Made by a program: the position numbers and the translations under genes
Notes under the pieces: generated by a model
What the model was told of the DNA's origin: nothing
What the model saw: the letters and a program-made list of their open reading frames with translations, nothing else
Database searches by the model: none
In this document: in pieces, positions 1-5,056 of the stretch
Numbering within the stretch: position 1 is the stretch's first letter
Layout: every line of letters begins with the position of its first letter
From: Thermoplasmatota archaeon
Lineage (GTDB): Archaea; Thermoplasmatota; Penumbrarchaeia; Penumbrarchaeales; Penumbrarchaeaceae
Assembly (NCBI GenBank): GCA_030591285.1
Contig: JAUVBH010000109.1
Coordinates: 1-6,111, forward strand
Reading direction: 5' to 3'
Length of the DNA: 6,111 bases

Positions 1-29
1 ATCCCTTTTTCTTCTTCCTCTTTGTCCAT
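1..29 (-). CDS. Start of an unidentified gene following pyrF (partial, runs off the left edge)
   Basis: An ATG at 29 on the minus strand lies 2 nt beyond the pyrF stop codon (TGA at 34-32). It opens a frame reading MDKEEEEKG up to the window edge. GGTGAT, a match to the archaeal 16S 3' tail, overlaps the pyrF stop (36-31), though it is only 1 nt from the ATG, which is closer than usual. The tight spacing suggests translational coupling in a pyrF operon. Only nine codons are visible, so no function can be assigned, and a chance ATG cannot be excluded. Confidence 0.5.
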
Positions 30-31
30 GA

Positions 32-874
32 TCACCATCTCCCTAGAGATTCCATACGGGATCGGATCTCTTCATGATATCTGAGGGCAGCCGATCTTGC
101 TGCTTCGATATAATTTCCCTCTTCTTTTTGGAAGGCGAACATGATCCCCCTTGAAACATTTATCAGAACCCCCCAACCATTTTCATCAGTGCCATGTCGA
201 AGCACCTTTTCGAGGTCACCCCCCTGTGTTCCAACACCAGGAACCAGAATGGGCATCTGGAAACCAATTCTATCCCTGACCTTTTTTAGCTCCTCTGGGA
301 AAGTAGCTCCAACAACCATTCCGAGGTTGCCTTTATCGTTCCATCCACCTATCATTTCAGCCATCTTCATATAGAGCGGTTCCACGGGAGAGGGGGTATT
401 CTGGACCTCTCCTGCAGCTTTGTTGGAGGTTCTGCAGAGAACAAAAACGAGTTTGTCCTCGTGGTCCGAGAAAGGTGTGACAGCGTCCTTTCCCATATAT
501 CCGTTGACGGTAATGGAATCTGAACCAAGACTTTCGAATGCAGCTTTGGCATATGCTTTTGATGTGTTCCCGATATCCCCCTTCATTGCATCCAGGATCA
601 CCAACACATCTGGATAGTTCTCTTTGATGTATGATATTGTCTTTTCAAGGGCTGTGACACCTTTTACACCCTGTATCTCATAGAAAGCCTGGTTCAATTT
701 GAAGGCTGCAGCAATGTCTGCAGTGGCATCAATAAGCTCCTTGTTCCGATCGAACTGCGGAAGTTCACCTGATCTGAGCTCCTCCGGGAACTTATCCATA
801 TCAGTATCCAACCCTATGCACAACAATGTCCTTCTATTGTTGGTTGAGTTGACCAGGAGTTCCTTCCATTTCAT
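32..874 (-). CDS. pyrF: Orotidine 5'-phosphate decarboxylase, long (type 2) form
   Basis: This enzyme decarboxylates OMP to UMP, the last step of de novo pyrimidine synthesis, in the cytoplasm. The 280-residue product has the family landmarks in order. FKLNQAFYE is at 58-66, with K59 as the likely substrate-contacting lysine. The catalytic D-x-x-K-x-D signature is in DAMKGDIGNT at 95-104 (D95, K98, D100). VNGYMGKDA is at 123-131, VGAT at 188-191, and the phosphate-binding VPGVGTQGGD at 211-220. The length and the DIGNT motif fit the type 2 subfamily (about 270-280 residues) rather than the roughly 210-230-residue type 1 form common in archaea. The ATG at 874 is preferred because a TATA-like element is centred about 27 nt upstream, implying a leaderless transcript; no Shine-Dalgarno site precedes it. 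It is divergent from rnhB and probably cotranscribed with the gene starting at 29. Confidence 0.95.
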   Translation of the reverse strand: MKWKELLVNSTNNRRTLLCIGLDTDMDKFPEELRSGELPQFDRNKELIDATADIAAAFKLNQAFYEIQGVKGVTALEKTISYIKENYPDVLVILDAMKGDIGNTSKAYAKAAFESLGSDSITVNGYMGKDAVTPFSDHEDKLVFVLCRTSNKAAGEVQNTPSPVEPLYMKMAEMIGGWNDKGNLGMVVGATFPEELKKVRDRIGFQMPILVPGVGTQGGDLEKVLRHGTDENGWGVLINVSRGIMFAFQKEEGNYIEAARSAALRYHEEIRSRMESLGRW

Positions 875-897
875 GAAATTCCCTAGAGTTGACAGGA

Positions 898-905
898 TTA
901 TATTT
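898..905 (-). promoter_or_regulatory. TATA box of pyrF, possibly shared with rnhB
   Basis: On the minus strand the site reads AAATATAA, preceded by A-rich bases (TAAAC) that suit a BRE. Its centre (901.5) is 27.5 nt from the pyrF ATG at 874, as expected for a leaderless archaeal transcript. The same centre is 27.5 nt from the alternative rnhB ATG at 929 on the other strand, so the element could act in both directions. The plus-strand flank (GACAGG) is a poorer BRE. Inferred from sequence and spacing only. Confidence 0.55.
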
Positions 906-922
906 GTTTATCCTCTTTTTTT

Positions 923-931
923 GATTATATG
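923..931 (+). promoter_or_regulatory. Candidate TATA box for rnhB
   Basis: GATTATATG on the plus strand would place a transcript start near 953, upstream of the rnhB core start at 1013. That would give a leader of about 60 nt containing the GGAGGTG/CACCTCC inverted repeat. It competes with the element at 898-905, which would instead start transcription at 929. The sequence alone cannot decide between them. Confidence 0.35.
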
Positions 932-962
932 AGAAATATCAAACAACCTGAAGATCCACTTA

Positions 963-994
963 GGAGGTGTATTAGGCAAACGGTTATCACCTCC
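963..994 (+). repeat. Inverted repeat GGAGGTG / CACCTCC upstream of the RNase HII core
   Basis: GGAGGTG at 963-969 and CACCTCC at 988-994 are exact complements separated by 18 nt. They could form a 7-bp GC-rich stem in RNA. The left arm is a near-ideal Shine-Dalgarno sequence. The right arm lies within ATCACCTCC (986-994), identical to the expected 3' tail of archaeal 16S rRNA. It is either a leader hairpin (start at 1013) or internal to the coding region (start at 929). Confidence 0.5.
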
Positions 995-1012
995 GAACCA
1001 TTTCTGCGTCCG

Positions 1013-1741
1013 ATGTTCCTGGGAATTGATGAAGCTGGTAGAGGCCCCGCATTGGGTCCGTTGGTCGTTGCTGGGCTGGTCGCCCCCGATGAGGGCAAAC
1101 TACACCAGATGGGTGTAAGGGATTCAAAGATACTCACCGAGAAGAAGCGAAATGATCTATTTCCGGTCCTATCTGAAGGTTATTATCATTGTATCATGGA
1201 AATACCCGCTTCGACCATTGATCTGGCTCGGGTAACCATGACGATGAACTGGCTGGAGGTTGTCTGTTTTGCTTCAATAATTGCTTCACTCCAAAGAGGC
1301 AAGGTTACCATCCACCCTTCGATAATAGGTGAGGTAAACCTCGTTATTGGTGGTGTTCGATCCTCCGTGACAAAGGTGATACTGGATGCTGCCGATGTAA
1401 ACGAGAAGAGATTCGGCGAAGAGGTACGTGACGAAACTCACCTTATCGAAGATATTGGAGGGGTGGGCTTCCTATCCAAGCATAAAGCTGACAGGGACCA
1501 TCCTGTGGTTGGAGCAGCTTCCATCCTGGCAAAAATAACCAGAGATAGAAGGATCAAGCAGCTTTCAGATGAGATTGGGGAAAACATAGGCAGCGGTTAC
1601 CCCAGTGATCCAAAAACGAAAAAATTCCTGAAGAACTATGTTGATAGGGAAAGTGATCTTCCCCCCTTCGCAAGAAGGTCCTGGGAAACCTGCCTCAAAT
1701 TGGTACCAAGGGAGGGACAGCGAACCCTCATGGATTTCTAA
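1013..1741 (+). CDS. rnhB: Ribonuclease HII with C-terminal PCNA-binding peptide
   Basis: RNase HII cuts the RNA strand of RNA/DNA hybrids and single ribonucleotides embedded in DNA, acting in primer removal and ribonucleotide excision repair. The 242-residue product starts MFLGIDEAGRG, with catalytic D6 and E7. It then shows DSK (37-39), ILDAADVN with the likely third acidic residue D125, and KADRDHPVVGAASILAK with the fourth, D160, followed by GSGYPSD with the conserved Tyr196. It ends in QRTLMDF, a match to the PIP box (QxxLxxF) used by archaeal RNase HII to dock on PCNA. The start at 1013 is chosen because archaeal homologues begin right at the GIDEAGRG strand. An in-frame ATG at 929 would add 28 residues of no recognised homology, yet it has a well-placed TATA box. 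No Shine-Dalgarno site directly precedes 1013. Its last 14 bp overlap the end of the convergent gene. Confidence 0.95.
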   Translation: MFLGIDEAGRGPALGPLVVAGLVAPDEGKLHQMGVRDSKILTEKKRNDLFPVLSEGYYHCIMEIPASTIDLARVTMTMNWLEVVCFASIIASLQRGKVTIHPSIIGEVNLVIGGVRSSVTKVILDAADVNEKRFGEEVRDETHLIEDIGGVGFLSKHKADRDHPVVGAASILAKITRDRRIKQLSDEIGENIGSGYPSDPKTKKFLKNYVDRESDLPPFARRSWETCLKLVPREGQRTLMDF

Positions 1742-2138
1742 GAGATGATGCGCCTCCTGTCAAGACAGGAACAAGGTCCAATTCAGGAGTGAAGATCAAA
1801 GTTTTCTTGATCCGGTCATTCATTTCTACGGGCAGGTCTTTGAGTTCGACATCCCGTTTCACCAGCAACCATAGATCGCCTTTTTCGGTAAGGTGCTGGA
1901 TAAGTTTTTCCAGTCCTCCCTTGTTCGGACCATCGGGTATCCACCACAGAAAGATATCATAGGAAGATTCGACCTCGAGGTCTTCTGGTGAATTGTATGT
2001 CGTGGTATTGGTTGGAAGGATCTTGTTCATCCAAACGACCATCTCCTCCGGGGCTCCAATTATGGACATATACCTTCCGGTATCGATATTCATGGCCCTG
2101 AGAACCTCTGTTCTGGAACTAAGGTACAGCTCACCCAT
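1728..2138 (-). CDS. Small DUF3052-like protein (function unknown)
   Basis: From the ATG at 2138 this gives 136 residues with an alternating strand/helix layout like a cut-down Rossmann fold. It has YMSIIGAPEE (23-32), resembling the glycine-proline loop of DUF3052 proteins. YDIFLWWIPD (60-69), a helix GLEKLIQHL (75-83) and GDLWLLVKRD (87-96) follow, and the last stretch looks like the end of a methyltransferase-like core. No catalytic motif or SAM-binding glycine-rich loop is seen, so enzymatic activity is doubtful. The family call is from memory of the pattern and is tentative. The start is uncertain: 2225 would overlap the L40e gene by 32 nt with an unlikely N-terminus, while 2093 fits the TATA box at 2146-2151 and has GAGG upstream but trims the first strand. 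The gene follows L40e on the same strand and ends tail-to-tail inside rnhB. Confidence 0.75.
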   Translation of the reverse strand: MGELYLSSRTEVLRAMNIDTGRYMSIIGAPEEMVVWMNKILPTNTTTYNSPEDLEVESSYDIFLWWIPDGPNKGGLEKLIQHLTEKGDLWLLVKRDVELKDLPVEMNDRIKKTLIFTPELDLVPVLTGGASSLRNP

Positions 2139-2145
2139 TAGAGGG

Positions 2146-2151
2146 TATATA
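2146..2151 (-). promoter_or_regulatory. Possible TATA box for the DUF3052-like gene
   Basis: TATATA within the symmetric GGTATATACC lies between the L40e stop and the DUF3052-like start. A transcript from it would begin near 2123, inside the frame opened at 2138, which would favour the downstream ATG at 2093. Just upstream, the minus strand has a T-rich run (TTTTCAATTCTTTTC) that could end the L40e message. Confidence 0.3.
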
Positions 2152-2193
2152 CCGAAAAGAATTGAAAAGGTTGTTGATGATCTATGAAGAAGA

Positions 2194-2361
2194 TCATCCG
2201 CCTCTGGATTCCTTGGCCTTGGCACGAAGACCCTTGTAATTACACTTGCGGCACTGCTTGGCTTTCATTGCATTTCTAGCGTAGCATCTCATGCAGATCT
2301 TCTTTAGGAGCCTGCGCTTCTCGACTATCTCTCTGATCTCTGGGTCCAAGCTCTTTGCCAT
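2194..2361 (-). CDS. rpl40e: 50S ribosomal protein L40e
   Basis: A small zinc-ribbon protein of the large ribosomal subunit, found in archaea and as the ubiquitin-fused eL40 of eukaryotes. Translation from 2361 gives 55 residues, which fits the family. A basic helix (EIVEKRRLLKK) is followed by CMRC, a 10-residue gap rich in Arg, Lys and Asn, then CRKC and the signature NYKGLRAKAKE. The four cysteines form the zinc site. An upstream in-frame ATG at 2367 adds only Met-Pro. The ATG at 2361 is preferred because GGTGAT (2371-2366) ends 4 nt before it, while the same site overlaps the upstream ATG. Translation from either start is possible on a very short leader. A strong TATA box lies upstream, and the DUF3052-like gene follows on the same strand. 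Confidence 0.95.
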   Translation of the reverse strand: MAKSLDPEIREIVEKRRLLKKICMRCYARNAMKAKQCRKCNYKGLRAKAKESRGG

Positions 2362-2391
2362 TGGCATCACCGAGTAAAGGGTCTAAAGAAC

Positions 2392-2404
2392 CAATATATA
2401 TAAA
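2392..2404 (-). promoter_or_regulatory. TATA box of the L40e gene
   Basis: The minus strand reads TTTATATATATT, centred near 2398, one of the strongest TATA boxes in the window. It predicts a transcript start near 2371, at the 5' edge of the GGTGAT site, giving a leader of 10 nt or less. This fits a highly expressed ribosomal protein gene. Confidence 0.65.
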
Positions 2405-2458
2405 CCTTGTCGAATTGAATTTATTGGAACATCCTCCTGAAAAATTGAAAATACGGTC

Positions 2459-2466
2459 AATATATT
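2459..2466 (+). promoter_or_regulatory. TATA box of the small membrane-peptide gene
   Basis: AATATATT is centred near 2462 and predicts a transcript start close to 2489, about 10 nt before the ATG at 2499. It lies in the roughly 130-bp divergent region shared with the L40e promoter. Support is position and composition only. Confidence 0.45.
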
Positions 2467-2498
2467 CAAGTTAGGAAGAATTCAGAGGATCTGAGATA

Positions 2499-2711
2499 AT
2501 GATCAGAAAGTGGACCCGGGTATCCATTACAGTCTCTGGTTTTTTATTCCTGGTGGTAATTCTATTGTCAGGTATCTCGTTATCTCCGTTCGTTCAAAAT
2601 GATATTGTTCATATCCAGGAAAACTCTATGGAGAATCCCAACAGAGGTTCGATCAGCATTACTTTGGTTCTCTTGTACGGGGATGTGAAAGGGAGGACCG
2701 GATCAAATTGA
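2499..2711 (+). CDS. Hypothetical small membrane or secreted protein (70 aa)
   Basis: The family is not recognised. The product has a positively charged start (MIRKWTR) and a hydrophobic stretch at about 9-29 (VSITVSGFLFLVVILLSGISL), which reads as a signal peptide or single membrane helix. About 40 polar residues with little predicted structure follow. GAGG (2485-2488) lies 10 nt before the ATG and a TATA-like element lies further upstream, which supports a real gene. The short mature part could also mean that this is the 5' remnant of a longer exported protein; no continuation was found in the other frames downstream. It is divergent from L40e and followed 47 nt later by another small gene on the same strand. 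Confidence 0.5.
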   Translation: MIRKWTRVSITVSGFLFLVVILLSGISLSPFVQNDIVHIQENSMENPNRGSISITLVLLYGDVKGRTGSN

Positions 2712-2719
2712 TTTTCTTT
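2712..2719 (+). terminator. Weak T-rich stretch after the small membrane-peptide gene
   Basis: TTTTCTTT directly follows the TGA at 2709-2711. Archaeal RNA polymerase stops at T-rich runs without needing a hairpin. The run is short, so this is a weak call. Confidence 0.3.
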
Positions 2720-2741
2720 CAATCGAAAAATAATCGGTAAA

Positions 2742-2755
2742 CAATTATATAATTG
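2742..2755. repeat. 14-bp perfect palindrome CAATTATATAATTG before the Cys/His protein gene
   Basis: A perfect AT-rich palindrome ending 3 nt before the ATG at 2759. It contains a TATA-like core (TTATATAA). If used as a TATA box it would start transcription near 2775, inside the frame; if bound by a dimeric regulator it would block the start. AT-rich palindromes arise easily by chance, so its role is unproven. Confidence 0.35.
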
Positions 2756-2758
2756 GAG

Positions 2759-2938
2759 ATGAAATCATATCGGGGAATAATTCTGGATGTAGATCCTGAT
2801 CCGGAGAAGGTGGAGAAGCCTTACTGCATAGTCCATAATTGTTCTGGGTGTGTTGCTGTCAAGTGGAGATACAAAGAACCGAATATCATTGCATACATGT
2901 GCACCACTTCAGGGATCATATGGCACCGCTACCACTGA
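2759..2938 (+). CDS. Hypothetical Cys/His-rich small protein (59 aa)
   Basis: The family is not recognised. From the ATG at 2759 the protein is 59 residues: a short strand (YRGIILDVDPD), then C23, H26, C28 and C31 in YCIVHNCSGC, C48 in YMC, and H56 and H59 in WHRYH at the C-terminus. This spacing (C-x2-H-x-C-x2-C, then C and H-x2-H) would suit a bound metal such as zinc, but it matches no zinc-finger class I can name. GGAG abuts the ATG. A TTG at 2753 or a GTG at 2810, with GGAG upstream, are alternative starts; the GTG would fit the TATA-like palindrome at 2742-2755. The gene converges on mptE, and a T-rich run follows its stop. Confidence 0.55.
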   Translation: MKSYRGIILDVDPDPEKVEKPYCIVHNCSGCVAVKWRYKEPNIIAYMCTTSGIIWHRYH

Positions 2939-2946
2939 ATTGAACA

Positions 2947-2961
2947 TTTTAATTTCTTTTT
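2947..2961 (+). terminator. T-rich terminator after the Cys/His protein gene
   Basis: TTTTAATTTCTTTTT begins 8 nt after the stop at 2938, in the gap before the convergent mptE stop. T-runs of this kind are typical archaeal termination signals. No matching T-run exists for mptE on the minus strand, so its transcript may run on into the antisense of this gene. Confidence 0.5.
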
Positions 2962-2983
2962 GAAACATCTCATCCTGGGTCGA

Positions 2984-3766
2984 TCATAACCTTATCAATT
3001 GTTCACCGCTGAACAGCTTAACGGATGGATTGGATATCAAACCCAGAAGTATGCTGGCCCAGGCCAATTTCTTGAACTTGAACTCGGTTACCGCAGGATC
3101 CATTTCAGCTACCCTCAAACCATCATCTTCGATCTTTGGTCCTACCTCATTGAAATTGAATCCAAGCAAGGTTATGGACCTGGCCATGAAATGCTGAGCT
3201 GTGAATGCGGATCGATCCCCATCAGTGAAACCGCCGAAATTATCGAGTTCTCCCCCATCTTTGGGATCGATCTGGGTAGTGCCAAGTACACTTCCGAACA
3301 ATCTTGGTGCTACCTTTAAGATGATCTTCATGTTGTCCCCGTGGGCATGGATAAGCATAATTGCTCCCCTTGAGAGGCATTGGACCTGGTCCTCCACTCC
3401 TCCATCAAGATCGGTAACTATCACATGTGGTATCAAACCCCTGCTCATCAACGCAGATGTTGCACCATCAGCGGCGATAAGAACATCCGAACCTGTTGAG
3501 GGTAGCTTCCATTTGCCGCTTGATCTTCTTTCTTCCACCAACCTATCCAGTTCCATCTCAAGGTCGGGGCCGGCACCGAGAACATATACATCCTTTCCTT
3601 CAATTGTCCTTTGAAGTTCCATGATGACCTCATCTTTTCTCTGGATCCTGCCGTTCTGGTTGATATTATCTGATAGCATCATAGATGCAACTGCATCTTT
3701 TTGGGGATCAATATTAAGATCCTTTGCGATGGCATAGTAATAAGGCATCCAGTAAAACGGTTCCAT
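2984..3766 (-). CDS. mptE: 6-hydroxymethyl-7,8-dihydropterin pyrophosphokinase, archaeal MptE type (DUF115)
   Basis: Transfers pyrophosphate from ATP to 6-hydroxymethyl-7,8-dihydropterin, a step in making tetrahydromethanopterin or a related folate-like C1 carrier. Archaea use this DUF115 enzyme instead of bacterial FolK. The 260-residue product shows the family's glycine- and aspartate-rich motifs in order: GAGPDLE (64-70), AADGATSAL (98-106), VTDLDGG (117-123), HAHGDN (140-145), and GGFTDGDRS (178-186). The paired aspartates are the likely magnesium and nucleotide ligands. The ATG at 3766 is supported by AGGAGG (3778-3773) six nt upstream, a perfect Shine-Dalgarno site. It is the second gene of an operon, 12 nt after the DUF373 gene. 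Length and motifs look complete. Confidence 0.9.
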   Translation of the reverse strand: MEPFYWMPYYYAIAKDLNIDPQKDAVASMMLSDNINQNGRIQRKDEVIMELQRTIEGKDVYVLGAGPDLEMELDRLVEERRSSGKWKLPSTGSDVLIAADGATSALMSRGLIPHVIVTDLDGGVEDQVQCLSRGAIMLIHAHGDNMKIILKVAPRLFGSVLGTTQIDPKDGGELDNFGGFTDGDRSAFTAQHFMARSITLLGFNFNEVGPKIEDDGLRVAEMDPAVTEFKFKKLAWASILLGLISNPSVKLFSGEQLIRL

Positions 3767-3772
3767 ATCGGG

Positions 3773-3778
3773 CCTCCT
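3773..3778 (-). promoter_or_regulatory. Ribosome binding site of mptE
   Basis: AGGAGG directly follows the TGA of the DUF373 gene and lies 6 nt before the mptE ATG. This fixes the mptE start and supports cotranscription. The leading genes of the window instead seem to lack leaders. Confidence 0.8.
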
Positions 3779-4873
3779 TCATCTAAGCCAGCTTGTTTTC
3801 TTCTTGCCCCTGTTCTTACCTTTGTTGTATGTGTACACAACTCCACCCACAAGCAGGAGGAAAACTCCGATGAACATGTAGATCAGGTTCTCGGTTACTT
3901 CGAATTTCTCATTGAAACCAACAAATCCAACGAAATTAAAGGCGGTACTAGCAATGAAGTAGATAGCAGCCAGTGATAGAAGAATGACCCATGTGGATCT
4001 GATGAATCGGTTTGTCCGAACAAAAGTATCAAGCGCGCTTCCCAATGTATATGATAAAGCTGCCAGAACGATCCAGATCCACACATTGTTCAGGAAGATA
4101 TAGGCAAATTTGGCGATCTCTACATCTTCCACACTCGCTCTCATATATCCAACGATCACTCCTGTAATGACAAGAACAAATGACAGGACCACACCTGCAA
4201 ATAGCAGGTATCTCCGTGTACGTAACGCGTCACGTGATTCATCGAATACCCTGGTAATCTGATCCTCAACGTTGAGTGCTTTGACCATTAGGAATGATGC
4301 GATGAGAATGACCATCAAACCCATGGCGATAGCTGCTTCACCCAAAGCCATCAATATGCCCCAGCTCATGAGTATCAGTGCCAGAGGAACGATGATCTTC
4401 TTTCCTATCTTGGGATTCTTGAAAGCAGACATGATGATGTAATAGGTTGATTCCAGATTCTGCTGCTGCTTCACCACAACCCTGGCGATATGTTCGATCT
4501 GAACCCTCTGCGAGATCAGAGGGAGGATCACCTCATCCTCTGCACCATCTGATACCAACACAACAGTGTCGGGAGTGAACTGTTCGATCACTGCATAGAA
4601 TTGCCTGACAAGGTTTGCATCCGATTGGATACCTACCATTTTATCTCCACAAATTGAGGCGATCTCTACCTCTCTACCCATTTCCTTGTATTTTTTGTAG
4701 AGCTTCAAGCCCATGAAGATGACATTTGCATCTGAATCCTCTGGATCCTCTATGCCCAGAGCTATGACTGCCCGGAGGTTGTTCTTCCTCCCAATTACAG
4801 GACTTATGACCTTTGCCTTCTCTCCAAGGTCATCGTCTCTATCTACACATAGCACGAGTGTCTTCATGGACAT
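3779..4873 (-). CDS. DUF373 family membrane protein
   Basis: An archaeal family of unknown function. The 364-residue product has a soluble N-terminal half and a membrane C-terminal half. The soluble half begins KTLVLCVDRDDDLG (4-17), a strand followed by an acidic cluster. It continues with ALGIEDPEDSDAN (38-50) and VVLVSDGAEDEVILPLIS (104-121), all rich in aspartate and glutamate and recalling a nucleotide- or metal-binding alpha/beta fold. About six hydrophobic segments follow, near 160-177, 179-198, 222-243, 255-275, 293-317 and 328-347, and then a basic cytoplasmic tail (KGKNRGKKK). A TATA box at 4891-4900 predicts transcription starting near 4870, so the mRNA is leaderless or nearly so; ATG at 4873 and at 4867 (MKTLVL...) are both possible. 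First gene of an operon with mptE. Confidence 0.85.
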   Translation of the reverse strand: MSMKTLVLCVDRDDDLGEKAKVISPVIGRKNNLRAVIALGIEDPEDSDANVIFMGLKLYKKYKEMGREVEIASICGDKMVGIQSDANLVRQFYAVIEQFTPDTVVLVSDGAEDEVILPLISQRVQIEHIARVVVKQQQNLESTYYIIMSAFKNPKIGKKIIVPLALILMSWGILMALGEAAIAMGLMVILIASFLMVKALNVEDQITRVFDESRDALRTRRYLLFAGVVLSFVLVITGVIVGYMRASVEDVEIAKFAYIFLNNVWIWIVLAALSYTLGSALDTFVRTNRFIRSTWVILLSLAAIYFIASTAFNFVGFVGFNEKFEVTENLIYMFIGVFLLLVGGVVYTYNKGKNRGKKKTSWLR

Positions 4874-4890
4874 TTTCCAAATGTTAAGGT

Positions 4891-4900
4891 TAATATATAA
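4891..4900 (-). promoter_or_regulatory. TATA box of the DUF373-mptE operon
   Basis: TTATATATTA on the minus strand is centred 22-23 nt from the ATG at 4873 and 28-29 nt from the ATG at 4867, so the transcript would start at or just inside the 5' codons. No Shine-Dalgarno site precedes the gene, which fits leaderless translation. Confidence 0.6.
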
Positions 4901-4996
4901 TCATATTCGACACATTATCATTTTTGCACATATTTTTCTACTATTGTTGTCGTATAATATCTACATCCTATGTTTGTCAATATTGCACCATGAATC

Positions 4997-5019
4997 TGGG
5001 GGCCCCAAGGGATATCCCT
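4997..5019. promoter_or_regulatory. Two adjacent palindromes upstream of a promoter (candidate operator)
   Basis: TGGGGGCCCCA (4997-5007, five-base arms around a central G) is directly followed by AGGGATATCCCT (5008-5019, a perfect 12-bp palindrome). Their centres are 11.5 bp apart, about one helical turn. They end 10 bp before the TATA box at 5030-5037 of the plus-strand gene at 5057. They stand out as a GC-rich island in an AT-rich divergent intergenic region. The remainder of the region (4901-4996) shows no gene. Operator function is inferred from position. Confidence 0.45.
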
Positions 5020-5029
5020 AACAAGGAGA

Positions 5030-5037
5030 TTATATAC
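5030..5037 (+). promoter_or_regulatory. TATA box of the coiled-coil protein gene
   Basis: TTATATAC, preceded by AAGGAGA, is centred 23-24 nt before the ATG at 5057. Transcription would start at or within a few bases of the start codon, consistent with a leaderless mRNA. Confidence 0.55.
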
Positions 5038-5056
5038 TATCACAAATCAATTAGTA

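Noticed and set aside
141..374. Plus-strand open frame antisense to pyrF
   Set aside because: It lies wholly inside the well-supported pyrF gene and has no promoter, ribosome site or recognisable protein features.
929..1012. 28-codon N-terminal extension of RNase HII
   Set aside because: Not included in the main call because archaeal RNase HII begins at the GIDEAGRG strand and the extension resembles nothing known. It is kept as an alternative because of the TATA box at 898-905.
2999..3319. 106-codon plus-strand open frame antisense to mptE
   Set aside because: It sits inside mptE, overlaps another shadow frame, and has no upstream promoter or ribosome site.
3201..3614. 137-codon plus-strand open frame antisense to mptE
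   Set aside because: It is a shadow of mptE: a Ser/Pro-rich low-complexity product with no start signals. The minus-strand MptE motifs are intact throughout.
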